A stretch of 64,000 nucleotides of DNA. Source: Enteroscipio rubneri (GTDB lineage: Bacteria; Actinomycetota; Coriobacteriia; Coriobacteriales; Eggerthellaceae). The DNA lies in assembly GCF_002899715.1 (NCBI RefSeq), contig NZ_PPEK01000009.1:50743-114742 (forward strand), read 5' to 3'. A program made the translations under genes and the position numbers. The notes under the pieces were generated by a model. The model made no database searches, was not told where the DNA came from, and saw only the letters and a program-made list of their open reading frames with translations. The first letter of the stretch is position 1, and every line of letters begins with the position of its first letter. This document shows, in pieces, positions 48,596 to 56,854 of the stretch.

Positions 48596-48769
48596 CTTCG
48601 TCCTTCCGTCGTCGCTGACGCAACGACGGACGTGCCGACGCTGCGCGGGCCTCTCGCGGCCCGTTTGCCGCTCCAGGCTTTCCTCACGTGCCAAGGCACG
48701 CTTCGTCAATCCTTCACGGCAACCGAGCTCGCGAGGAGCTCGCTCGCTGACCGTGCCGAAACCCGCACG
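48596..48769. repeat. Hairpin-rich spacer between hisA and hisF
   Basis: This 174-base spacer inside the operon is unusually rich in inverted repeats: CCGTCGT-N10-ACGACGG near 48603-48626, CGTGCC-AA-GGCACG near 48693-48706, and CGAGCTCGCGAGGAGCTCG near 48726-48744. No open frame with a ribosome site fits. It may be a compound repeat or a processing region. Confidence 0.5.
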
Positions 48770-49552
48770 TTACAATCCGCACGGGTTACCCGCGATGGCG
48801 ACGGCCTCGGCGCGGCGCGTGGCCTCGTCGCAGGCGCGCACGCCGTCGGCCACCGACAGCGCGCCCTCGTACACGGCGCGTCCCGCGATGACCCCCTCGA
48901 TGCCGCCGGCCACCTCGCCCAGGCGCACGAGGTCGTCCACGCCGGCCACGCCGCCCGACGCGATCACCGGATGGCCGAACGCCTCGGCCATGGCCGCGTA
49001 CGCCGCCGCCTCGACGCCGGTTTGCATGCCGTCGCGCGCGATGTCGGTGTACACGAGATGCCTAAAGCCGAGCGCCGCCACGTCGCGCGCCAGCTCCTCG
49101 GCCGCCACGCCCGCGCCCTCGCGCCAGCCGGCCACGGCCACCTCGCCGCCCTTCGCGTCGATGCCCGCGCACAAGAGCCTCCCGTACTGCGCGATGGCGG
49201 CCTCGGCGAAGGCGGGATCGGCCACGAGCGACGTGCCCAGCACCACGCGCGACACGCCCGCGTCGGCCAGGCGCGCGATGGTGTCGAGCGAGCGCACGCC
49301 CCCGCCCACCTCCACCTTGAGCAGGGTCTTGCGCATGATGCGCTCGATGATGGCGATATTCTCGGGGGTCCCCGACCGCGCGCCGTCGAGGTCCACCACG
49401 TGCAGCCACGTCGCGCCCTGCTCCTCGAACAGCTGCGCCTGGGCGGCGGGGTCGTCGTGGTACACGGTCACGCGGTCGTAATCGCCCTTGGCGAGGCGGA
49501 CGGCCTTGCCGCCCAGGATGTCAATGGCCGGAAGCAGGTACACGGCGCTCAC
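48770..49552 (-). CDS. hisA: Phosphoribosyl-formimino-AICAR ribotide isomerase
   Basis: HisA carries out the Amadori rearrangement of ProFAR to PRFAR. The 260-residue TIM barrel begins LLPAIDILGGKAVRLAKGDY (catalytic Asp) and has LVYTDIARDGMQTG (second Asp) and VEVGGGVRS. Actinobacterial HisA (PriA) may also serve tryptophan synthesis; this cannot be judged here. Start GTG 49552 overlaps the hisH stop (GTGA). Confidence 0.95.
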   Translation of the reverse strand: MSAVYLLPAIDILGGKAVRLAKGDYDRVTVYHDDPAAQAQLFEEQGATWLHVVDLDGARSGTPENIAIIERIMRKTLLKVEVGGGVRSLDTIARLADAGVSRVVLGTSLVADPAFAEAAIAQYGRLLCAGIDAKGGEVAVAGWREGAGVAAEELARDVAALGFRHLVYTDIARDGMQTGVEAAAYAAMAEAFGHPVIASGGVAGVDDLVRLGEVAGGIEGVIAGRAVYEGALSVADGVRACDEATRRAEAVAIAGNPCGL

Positions 49553-50334
49553 GCCCCTTTCACGATGGACACGAAGTTGCGCAGCAGACGCGCGCCGGCG
49601 TCCGAGCTCTTCTCGGGATGGAACTGCACGCCGAACGCGACGTCGCCGTACTGGACGGCGCTCGGGAACGTCACGCTGTGCGTCGTCTCCCCGACGACGA
49701 ACGGGCCCGACGGCGCGACGAAGCCGTGCGTGAAGTAGAAGTAGGTGCCCGACGGTATGCCATCGAACAGGGGCGAGCTTTTCTGTCCGTCCGCGAGGGG
49801 CTCGACGGCTTCCAGTCGCTCAGACAGTCCTGCTCGCTCGGACAGTCCACAGGACTGTCCGGCTCGTGCGGAACTCGCTTGGTGGAGACCGCCGATCCCC
49901 TCGCTGCCGCTTTGCAGCTGCACCGTGTTCCAGCCGACGTGGGGCACCTTGTAGGAGAGACCCTTTTGATCGACCTTCGGCATCTTCGCCACCACGCCGG
50001 GCAGCACGGCCAGGCCGCAGGCGTTGTGGGTGGAGGCCTCGTCGTCCTCCTGCGGAGCGCCCTCGACGCCCTCCTCGAACATGAGGTGCATTCCCAGGCA
50101 GATGCCGAGGAACGGCACGCCGGCGGCGATGCGCTCACGGACGACGCCGGCCTGCCCGAGCGCCTGCATCGTGGCGGCCGCGTCGGCGAACGCGCCCACG
50201 CCGGGCAGCACAACGGCGTCGGCATGGGCGATGGCGGCCGCGTCGTCGGTGACGAGCACGTCGCCGCCCGCCGCCGCCAGGCCGCGCTCGACGCTCTTCA
50301 GGTTCCCTTTATGATAGTCGACGATGGCAATCAT
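49549..50334 (-). CDS. hisH: Imidazole glycerol phosphate synthase, glutaminase subunit, with repeat-derived insertion
   Basis: HisH splits glutamine and feeds ammonia to HisF. The 261-residue protein has the class I glutamine amidotransferase triad: Cys79 (LGICLGMHLMFEEG), His239 and Glu241 (VQFHPEKS). It is about 50 residues longer than usual. The excess is one block, about residues 141-186, between VPHVGWNTVQ and SPLFDGIPSGTYFYF, where normal HisH is nearly continuous. The block (HQASSARAGQSCGLSERAGL and on) is encoded by the palindromic repeat at 49793-49904. The frame stays open and the triad is intact, so the enzyme is probably active. ATG 50334 chosen over the longer frame. Confidence 0.95.
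   Translation of the reverse strand: MIAIVDYHKGNLKSVERGLAAAGGDVLVTDDAAAIAHADAVVLPGVGAFADAAATMQALGQAGVVRERIAAGVPFLGICLGMHLMFEEGVEGAPQEDDEASTHNACGLAVLPGVVAKMPKVDQKGLSYKVPHVGWNTVQLQSGSEGIGGLHQASSARAGQSCGLSERAGLSERLEAVEPLADGQKSSPLFDGIPSGTYFYFTHGFVAPSGPFVVGETTHSVTFPSAVQYGDVAFGVQFHPEKSSDAGARLLRNFVSIVKGA
49793..49904. repeat. Palindromic repeat inserted in frame in hisH
   Basis: A nested palindrome of about 112 bases. Outer arms 49793-49814 and 49883-49904 pair at 18 of 22 positions. Inside are the shared core ends CAGTCGCTCAGACAGTCCT (49813-49831) and TGCGGAACTCGCTTGGTGG (49867-49885), both found exactly in the gatA copy. The centre has its own perfect 10-base stem, CGGACAGTCC-ACA-GGACTGTCCG (49839-49861). 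It adds about 40 codons without a stop. Confidence 0.85.
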
Positions 50335-50433
50335 AGTCGCGTGTTCCAATCTCACGTACCCAATAAGATCAGCGAGGGCTTCCGCGGTGCCCGCAGCGTC
50401 GGCCCGTCCCGATGGCCGGCAGGCCGTTGGAAC

Positions 50434-51027
50434 CTATAGCGCGCCCTTCGTGGAGGGAAGCGCGTCGCCGATGCGCTGGTCGGGCTCGACGGCTTGGCGC
50501 AACGCGCGCGCCGCGGCCTTGAACGACGCCTCCACCAGATGGTGCGCGTTCTCCCCCGCCAGGCTGCGCACGTGCAGGGTGATCCCCGCGTTCGCGGCGA
50601 AGGCGATGAAGAACTCCTTGGCGAGCGAAGCGTCGAACGTGCCCAGCATGACGGGGGGCACGTCCACGGCCCAGTGCAGCTGGCCGCGCCCCGACACGTC
50701 CACGGCCGCCAACACGAGTGCCTCGTCCATCGGCAGCGCGAGCGAGCCGAACCGCGCGATGCCGCGCTTGTCGCCGAGCGCGCGGGCGACGGCCTGGCCC
50801 AGCACGATGCCCGTATCCTCAACCGTGTGGTGCGCATCCACCTCGATATCGCCCTTCGCGCGCACGGCCAGGTCGATCAGGCTGTGCCGCCCGAACGCCG
50901 TGAGCATATGGTCGAAAAACGGCACGCCCGTCTCGACCTCGACGGCGCCCGTGCCATCGAGGTTCACGGCGATGCGGATGTCTGTCTCGTTCGTCGTGCG
51001 CTCGACGGTGGCAGTTCGTTGATCCAT
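50434..51027 (-). CDS. hisB: Imidazoleglycerol-phosphate dehydratase
   Basis: HisB removes water from imidazole glycerol phosphate, using manganese. The 197-residue protein has the metal-binding motifs FFDHMLTAFGRHSLIDL, DAHHTVEDTGIVLGQA and NAHHLVEASFKAAARAL. It is the single-domain form, with no histidinol-phosphatase part; that enzyme must be encoded elsewhere. hisH lies 99 bases downstream. Confidence 0.97.
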   Translation of the reverse strand: MDQRTATVERTTNETDIRIAVNLDGTGAVEVETGVPFFDHMLTAFGRHSLIDLAVRAKGDIEVDAHHTVEDTGIVLGQAVARALGDKRGIARFGSLALPMDEALVLAAVDVSGRGQLHWAVDVPPVMLGTFDASLAKEFFIAFAANAGITLHVRSLAGENAHHLVEASFKAAARALRQAVEPDQRIGDALPSTKGAL

Positions 51028-51062
51028 GTTCGTCTCTTTCTCTAAAATCGCCGGTCAAGCCG

Positions 51063-52154
51063 TCAGGTCGACGGAACCCCGAGATCGCACTTTCCCATCA
51101 CAGCGTCGCGGAGAGCATGCAGGAACGCGTCGTTCTCATCCGGCGAACCGATGCTCACGCGCAGGCAGTTCTCCAAGAGCGGCGCGCAAGAGAAATCGCG
51201 CACCAGCACACCGCGGCCGTAGAGCATCTCCCAAACAGTGCCGGCGTTCTCCAGGCGGAACAGCACGTAGTTCGCGTCCGACGGGTACGGCTTCACGCCG
51301 GGGATGCGTTTGAGGCCGTCGATGACGCGGGCGCGCTCGTCGATGATGGCGCGGATACCCGGCTCGAACTTCGCACGGTTCACATACACGACGCGCGCGA
51401 TGGCCTGCGACACGGCGTCCACCGAATACGGCTGGCGCACCTTGACGAACTCGCGGATGACCTCGGCATCTCCCAGCAGGTAGCCGATGCGCACGCCGGC
51501 CAGGCTGAACGCCTTGGAGAACGTGCGCAGGATGACGAGATTCCTGTGCCTGTCCAGGTAGGGGCGCATTGTCTGACGCGAGAACTCGAAGTACGCCTCA
51601 TCCACCATGACGAGCGCATCGGTGGCATCGAGCAGACGGCAGATGAACGTCTCGTCAGCCAGTTCGCCCGTGGGATTGTTCGGACTCGTGACGACAAGGT
51701 AGTCGATGCCGCCCTCGGCGACGCGCGCAAGCACGGCCTCCTCGTCGATGGAGAAGTCGGCGCGACGCGGCACGTTCACCACCGTCGTACCCGTGAGGCG
51801 GGCGTTGCCGTCGTACACCGAGAATGTGGGTGGCAGGTTGAGAAACGTGCGACCCGGGCCGCCCCAGGCCAGCGCCAGGTTGAACAGGAGCTCGTCGCCG
51901 CCGTTGCCCACGAGCACCTGGTCGCGGTCGAGGCCGTTCGCCTCGGCGATCATGTCGCGCAGGTCGTTGGCCAGCGGATCCGGGTAGCGGTTCAGGGCCA
52001 CGCGCTTCACCTCGCGCATGATCTCGTGACGTATCTCCTGCTCAACGTCATGCGGGTTCTCATTCGCCGACAGAATGGCGGTGGCGGGCAGGTACTTCGG
52101 GTCGTAGGGCTCCAGATTGGCGAGCTGCGGCGCCGAGCAGCATACGCTACGCAT
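51063..52154 (-). CDS. hisC: Histidinol-phosphate aminotransferase
   Basis: HisC transfers an amino group to imidazole acetol phosphate with pyridoxal phosphate. The 363-residue fold type I protein has SANENPHD near the start, VTSPNNPTGEL, VDEAYFEF, and the Schiff-base Lys in RTFSKAFSLAGVRIGY. ATG 52154 overlaps the hisD stop by 8 bases (ATGCGTAG). Confidence 0.95.
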   Translation of the reverse strand: MRSVCCSAPQLANLEPYDPKYLPATAILSANENPHDVEQEIRHEIMREVKRVALNRYPDPLANDLRDMIAEANGLDRDQVLVGNGGDELLFNLALAWGGPGRTFLNLPPTFSVYDGNARLTGTTVVNVPRRADFSIDEEAVLARVAEGGIDYLVVTSPNNPTGELADETFICRLLDATDALVMVDEAYFEFSRQTMRPYLDRHRNLVILRTFSKAFSLAGVRIGYLLGDAEVIREFVKVRQPYSVDAVSQAIARVVYVNRAKFEPGIRAIIDERARVIDGLKRIPGVKPYPSDANYVLFRLENAGTVWEMLYGRGVLVRDFSCAPLLENCLRVSIGSPDENDAFLHALRDAVMGKCDLGVPST

Positions 52155-53508
52155 CGGCGCCCCCGTCCCCGTCCGCGCGGCCCGCGCCGTCGCCGCCTTC
52201 GATCCCAAACACGTTGCCGGTGTCCAGCAGGTTCTTGCGCATCTCCACGCTCATGGCGTGCGCCCACAGGCCCTCGTGCAGCGCGATGGTCATCACCATG
52301 TCGGCGTCGCGGGCGAGCGCGGGCGCAGAGTACTGGATGACGCTCGACTTCTTCACGAACTCGTCCACCGACAGAGGCGAGGCGTAGCGCGCCGTGCCGC
52401 CCGTGGGCAGCGTGTGGTTCGGGCCGGCCGCGTAGTCGCCCACGGCCTCGGGCGTCCAGGCGCCCAGGAAGATGGCGCCCGCGTTGCGGATGGCGCCCAA
52501 GAGGTCGAAGGCGTGGTCGACGTGCAGCTCGAGGTGCTCGGGGGCGATGACGTTTACCGTCTCGATCGCCTGGGGCATGCTGTCGCACACCACGACGAGG
52601 CCCTGATCGGCGAGCGAGGCGGCCGTGATCTCGGCGCGCGTGGACGATTTCAGGTGGCGCTCCACCATGCGCTCCACCTCGTCGGCATAGGCCGCGTCGA
52701 AGGTGACCAGGTAGCAGGCGGCCAGCGGGTCGTGCTCGGCCTGCGCCATGAGGTCGATGGCCACGAGCGCCGGATCGGCCGTGGAATCGGCCACGACGCA
52801 CACCTCGGACGGGCCGGCGATCATGTCGATGCCGACGTCGCCCGACACCACCTTCTTCGCCGCCGCCACGTAGGCGTTGCCGGGGCCGGTGATCTTGGCG
52901 ACGGGCGCGATGGACTCGGTGCCGTACGCGAGCGCGGCGATGGCCTGCGCCCCGCCCACCGCGTAGATCTCGGTGACGCCGGAGATGCGGCACGCCTCCA
53001 GGATGGCCGGATCGAGCGAGCCGTCGGCCGTCGGCGGCGTCACGCATACGATGCGCCCCACGCCGGCCACGGCAGCGGGAATGGCGTTCATCAGCACCGA
53101 CGACGGGTACAGCGCGCGCCCGCCCGGCACGTAAATGCCCACGGACTCCAGAGGCTCCACCTTCGAGCCCACGAGCGCGCCGTCCTCGCGCACGGTGAAC
53201 CAGCTCTGCTGCTTCTGGCGCTCGTGGAAGTCGCGGATCTGCACGGCGGCCTGGCGCAGGGCCTTCGCCGTCTTGTCGTCCACGTTCACGATGGCCTCGG
53301 CGATGGCGGCCTGGCTGACGCGGAAGTTCTCCACGCGCACGCCGTCGAACTGCTCGGTGTAGGCGCGCAGGGCCTCGTCTCCGCGCTCGCGCACGCCCTC
53401 GATGATGGAGGTCGCCGCCGTCAGCGCGGCGGCGTTGAACGCGCCGGTGCGCTTCAAATGCTTGTTCGTGAAAACCTCGCCGGGCTCGAGTACGATGCGT
53501 CGCATCAT
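52147..53508 (-). CDS. hisD: Histidinol dehydrogenase
   Basis: HisD oxidises histidinol to histidine in two NAD-dependent steps, with zinc. The 453-residue protein has GIYVPGGRALYPSSVLMNAIPA, GPGNAYVAAAKKVV, AGPSEVCVVAD, the ligand-containing QAEHDP, and NHTLPTGGTARY. The last 20 residues are an Asp/Gly-rich tail not typical of the family. It begins 3 bases after the hisZG stop. Confidence 0.97.
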   Translation of the reverse strand: MMRRIVLEPGEVFTNKHLKRTGAFNAAALTAATSIIEGVRERGDEALRAYTEQFDGVRVENFRVSQAAIAEAIVNVDDKTAKALRQAAVQIRDFHERQKQQSWFTVREDGALVGSKVEPLESVGIYVPGGRALYPSSVLMNAIPAAVAGVGRIVCVTPPTADGSLDPAILEACRISGVTEIYAVGGAQAIAALAYGTESIAPVAKITGPGNAYVAAAKKVVSGDVGIDMIAGPSEVCVVADSTADPALVAIDLMAQAEHDPLAACYLVTFDAAYADEVERMVERHLKSSTRAEITAASLADQGLVVVCDSMPQAIETVNVIAPEHLELHVDHAFDLLGAIRNAGAIFLGAWTPEAVGDYAAGPNHTLPTGGTARYASPLSVDEFVKKSSVIQYSAPALARDADMVMTIALHEGLWAHAMSVEMRKNLLDTGNVFGIEGGDGAGRADGDGGADA

Positions 53509-53511
53509 CCT

Positions 53512-55197
53512 TCACTCCTGTTCTTCGCCGGTTGCGCACTGGCCGCTCGGGACATCAGCCTCTCGCTGCAGCGCTTCGACCAATTGTACGATACGCGGAT
53601 CGGTTCTAAACGCGCAGGCGTTCGAGAAGAACCGAGCGGTTGACGAAAGGACTTCCTCAACCACCGTCAGATCGTTCTCGCGCAACGTCGTGCCAGTGGC
53701 CGTGATGTCGACGATACGCTCGGCCATACCCGTCAGCGGCGCTAATTCGATGTTCCCATGCAGTTTTACAATCTCGACTTGGGTGCCCGTCTTCGCATAG
53801 TGGGAGGCCGTAATGCGAGGATACTTCGTGGCGATGCGGATGGAGCCCAGACGGCGGCAATGCTCGGCGGTCGTCTCGCCCGCGCCGGCGGGCTCGGCCA
53901 CCACGAATCGGCACGCCCCGTATCCCAGATCAACGAGTTCTACGACGTCAGCCGTCGCCTCCAACAGCGAATCCTTACCGCATATGCCGCAATCGGCAGC
54001 ACCCAGCGCCACGAACGTCGGCGCGTCGGTGGGCCGCACGATGACGTATTCCACGCCAGGATTGCGGATGATGAGCTGACGACCAGGACTGTCGAGACCC
54101 GTTACGTCAAGGCCCGCCGCCCCGAGGGCGGCAACCGTATCGGCGTTGAGTGACCCCTTCGGTACCGCGATACGCAGAGGGCGACATGCATCGGGCCCTG
54201 CGGAGCCGGCATTGCCGACAGGGGAAGCCGCAGCCATAGCCTGCTCCAAAAAGAAGGCAAAGCCTGCTGCGGGGCGACGTTCCCCGTAGGATCCAATCAT
54301 GTTGTCGTAGCGGCCGCCGCTGCCGATAGGAGTGCCCAATGCATCGGAATAGGCGGCGAACACGATGCCCGTATAGTAGTCGAACGAACTCATAACCGAG
54401 AAGTCCACAAGCAGTCTATCGGCAAGTCCTGCCTCAGCTAGCAGGTCGAACGTGCGTGCGAACGAATCGAGGCCGCTCTCGCACCCGAGCGGCGCCACGA
54501 GCTCACGCGCTTCGTCGATAGCCGAGCGCCCGCCGCGTATACGCGGCAGAGAGCCGATGGCAGCAGCGAACACGGGCGGCACGCCTGCATCCGACGCACA
54601 GGACCCGGTCAACCGGTCAAGCTCGACGAAATTCGACGCATGGTAGGCCCCCAGCACCTGCTCGCGCCACGATGCCGGAGCTCCGCTCGCCTCCAAGAGC
54701 GCCCTGAGCACGCCCACGGTTGCAAGCGCGAGCTTGAAATTCTCCACGCCTGCGAGCGCAAGCGCCTCGGCCAACAGCTCGACCACCTCGGCATCAGCCT
54801 CGGCACCTTGTTCGCCGATGCACTCGATGCCGATCTGCGTCATCTCGCGCGCCTCGGCTTGCATCTCCGCTTCGGCCTCGCGAAACACGCGCTGCATGTA
54901 GCGGAACCGGAACGGCCCCGGCTGCCCGGCGAGACGCGTCGCGCACATGCGGGCCACCTGCAACGTCACATCGGGCCGCATGGCCAGCAGGTCGCCACGT
55001 GCGTCGAAGAGCTTGAATGGCGACCCGGGCACGCGCCCTCCAGCGCGAAGCACATCCATGACTTCGAGTGTAGGAGTCTCGATGGGGGCATAGCCGCGCG
55101 TGGCGAGACACGCCTGCACGTCAGCAGCGATGCGCTCGCGTGCGACGGCCTCGTCGACGAGCACGTCCCTGAATCCTGCCGGTGTCACGTAGTCCAT
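53512..55197 (-). CDS. Fused HisZ-HisG: ATP phosphoribosyltransferase regulatory plus catalytic subunit
   Basis: The first enzyme of histidine synthesis. Residues 1 to about 325 are HisZ, a histidyl-tRNA-synthetase-like regulatory subunit (MRPDVTLQVARM, RYMQRVFREAEAEMQAEARE, DYYTGIVFAAYSDALG, GSGGRYDNM). A short linker (326-340) leads to a complete short-form HisG (RIAVPKGSLNADTV, VIVRPTDAPTFVALGAADCG, ITATGTTLRENDL). These are normally two proteins forming a hetero-octamer. I see no stop or frameshift between them. ATG 55197 has AAGGAAGAGG upstream; earlier Met codons do not. It is the first gene of the operon. Confidence 0.93.
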   Translation of the reverse strand: MDYVTPAGFRDVLVDEAVARERIAADVQACLATRGYAPIETPTLEVMDVLRAGGRVPGSPFKLFDARGDLLAMRPDVTLQVARMCATRLAGQPGPFRFRYMQRVFREAEAEMQAEAREMTQIGIECIGEQGAEADAEVVELLAEALALAGVENFKLALATVGVLRALLEASGAPASWREQVLGAYHASNFVELDRLTGSCASDAGVPPVFAAAIGSLPRIRGGRSAIDEARELVAPLGCESGLDSFARTFDLLAEAGLADRLLVDFSVMSSFDYYTGIVFAAYSDALGTPIGSGGRYDNMIGSYGERRPAAGFAFFLEQAMAAASPVGNAGSAGPDACRPLRIAVPKGSLNADTVAALGAAGLDVTGLDSPGRQLIIRNPGVEYVIVRPTDAPTFVALGAADCGICGKDSLLEATADVVELVDLGYGACRFVVAEPAGAGETTAEHCRRLGSIRIATKYPRITASHYAKTGTQVEIVKLHGNIELAPLTGMAERIVDITATGTTLRENDLTVVEEVLSSTARFFSNACAFRTDPRIVQLVEALQREADVPSGQCATGEEQE

Positions 55198-55265
55198 ATC
55201 CTCTTCCTTTTCGGTTTCGCGCGCGCAAGCACGCTGCGTTTCGACGGTCGTGCGATCCATCATAT

Positions 55266-55293
55266 ACTTTATCACAGTAGAGTGCTAAAGCAA
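55266..55293 (-). promoter_or_regulatory. Promoter of the histidine operon
   Basis: Minus strand: TTGCTT (55288-55293), 16 bases, TAAAGT (55266-55271) in an AT-rich stretch. The start would fall near 55259, 60 bases before the hisZG ATG. The leader shows no His-rich peptide and no room for a T-box. Confidence 0.6.
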
Positions 55294-55381
55294 CCTGTTT
55301 TTTATCTTATGCCATGTTCCGTCCGCAGATGCACGTCGGCATCGCTCTGGCTCCGCAGAACGCGACGACGATAGGGTCCGA

Positions 55382-56275
55382 CTAGAACAACGCTATCTGC
55401 TGGGGTTCGAGTTCGTATTCGCACGCAACCTCGTCCTCCAAAAGCTCCACTTCGTAGGACTCCCACTCTTTCACAGACACGATGTAGTTCATGCCGCCCT
55501 GCTCGAACACAAGGCAACCGCCGATCATCCCCGTGCAAAGGCCGCCGCATACGTCATCGAACCCTACGGGTACCTGCAGCGCATGGCAATCGGGCGAGGG
55601 CCCGCCGAAATAGTACGGCGAGAGATCCTGCACCGGTTCGGCGCCCTCCAAGCCCAAGCGCTCAACCACCGCATCGAGCGCCGAGCGCGCCTCGGCAACG
55701 TCGTAGCGCGTCCCTGCCAGTAGCTCCACTTTCTTGGAGGCGCGCATTGTTTCGAGCACTCCAGGTTGCGCGCACAGCATAGCCTCCAACTCACGTGCCG
55801 CATAGGCGTCTTCGAAACGTCCCACGACACGCGCCGCCCGTGCGCCTTGCTCAAGCAGCCGCTCGATTCCACGCGTCTGCGATGATATGCCGGCCTTCAC
55901 ATGCTGCGGCGAGAAATATGCCAGATACACGAAATGGGGCGTGAGATTGTACATCCGCTGCTGCGGCGAAACGAAGTCCGCATAGTAGAACGACGGGTTG
56001 AAACCGGTCGCCTCCATGCAGGCCGGACACATGGCGTCTTTGGCGTCGGCCAGCAATGCGACGCCGAGGGGGCAGACGGTTCTCTCGCGGGTTTCGAGAT
56101 TGAACCGCCCGATACAGCGGCGCCGAGTGCCTTTTCGGATGGAAAACGTCTTGCCTCGCACCGCAAATCGATACTGCGTTCCCTCTTCAATATCGTTCAA
56201 GAGTAGGTATGGATCGGTATTCGAGTAGCCGTGACCGGCCAGCACCACCGTGCGGCCGTTCTCGAGTCGCATCAT
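55382..56275 (-). CDS. DUF2797 family protein
   Basis: A 297-residue protein of unknown function. The first part has four Cys (RRRCIGRF, then CPLG, then CPAC) that suit a zinc ribbon. After it comes HFVYLAYFSPQHVKAGISSQ with R and LLEQGARAARVVGRFEDAYAARELE, the pattern of a GIY-YIG-like nuclease fold seen in DUF2797 proteins. Two more Cys (DVCGGLC) occur near the end. No experimental role is known to me. ATG 56275 follows GAGGTGCGAG. Single gene; the 192 bases upstream show no other gene. Confidence 0.75.
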   Translation of the reverse strand: MMRLENGRTVVLAGHGYSNTDPYLLLNDIEEGTQYRFAVRGKTFSIRKGTRRRCIGRFNLETRERTVCPLGVALLADAKDAMCPACMEATGFNPSFYYADFVSPQQRMYNLTPHFVYLAYFSPQHVKAGISSQTRGIERLLEQGARAARVVGRFEDAYAARELEAMLCAQPGVLETMRASKKVELLAGTRYDVAEARSALDAVVERLGLEGAEPVQDLSPYYFGGPSPDCHALQVPVGFDDVCGGLCTGMIGGCLVFEQGGMNYIVSVKEWESYEVELLEDEVACEYELEPQQIALF

Positions 56276-56467
56276 TCTCGCACCTCGCGCTAAATCGTAT
56301 GAATCGGATCACTGTTCGACGAAATGATAGCGCATGAGAAACATTCATAGACGCACCGAGGCCGCGAATCGTGGAAACTGCACACCGGGAAATACGATGG
56401 TCAGCTCGCGCCATCACGCATGTAGGCGCAGGCGCGATAGGAGCGACCGCATGTGCGGCGCGCATTC

Positions 56468-56731
56468 CTATAGCTGCAAAACAGCTTGCTGCATGTTCCA
56501 AACGAGATAGACGATGGCGGCGAGCGCGATCGTGACCGCTATCTTCACGGCAATATGCCAATCGCTGCGCCAAACAAGCACGATGCCCACGGGCCAGAAC
56601 ACTATGACAAAGAACACGATCCAGAATGTCTGGTTGTACCACTTCTTCGGGTTCGGATCCCTCATCAGGTCATTGGCGTCCTGGCGCAGATCCTTCCGCT
56701 GCCAGTCGCCCGGTTTTCGCTCGTCGGTCAT
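56468..56731 (-). CDS. Small membrane protein of unknown function
   Basis: An 87-residue protein: a polar, charged first 30 residues (MTDERKPGDWQRKDLRQD), the aromatic stretch PKKWYNQTFWIVFFVIVFWP, and a second hydrophobic segment near the end. Two membrane helices are predicted. Start ATG 56731 has AAGGGG upstream. No family recognised; small proteins of this form are common in Coriobacteriia. Confidence 0.7.
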   Translation of the reverse strand: MTDERKPGDWQRKDLRQDANDLMRDPNPKKWYNQTFWIVFFVIVFWPVGIVLVWRSDWHIAVKIAVTIALAAIVYLVWNMQQAVLQL

Positions 56732-56854
56732 GATGCCCCTTTCTCGCACGCTCGTTGCTTCTATCCTACCATGACCCGGAAGCGCGGCTCATCACAGCAT
56801 GGCGCGGTGTTACCGGGCCGACATGCCGCAGCGCGCCGCGCCTCCGTGCGAGAC

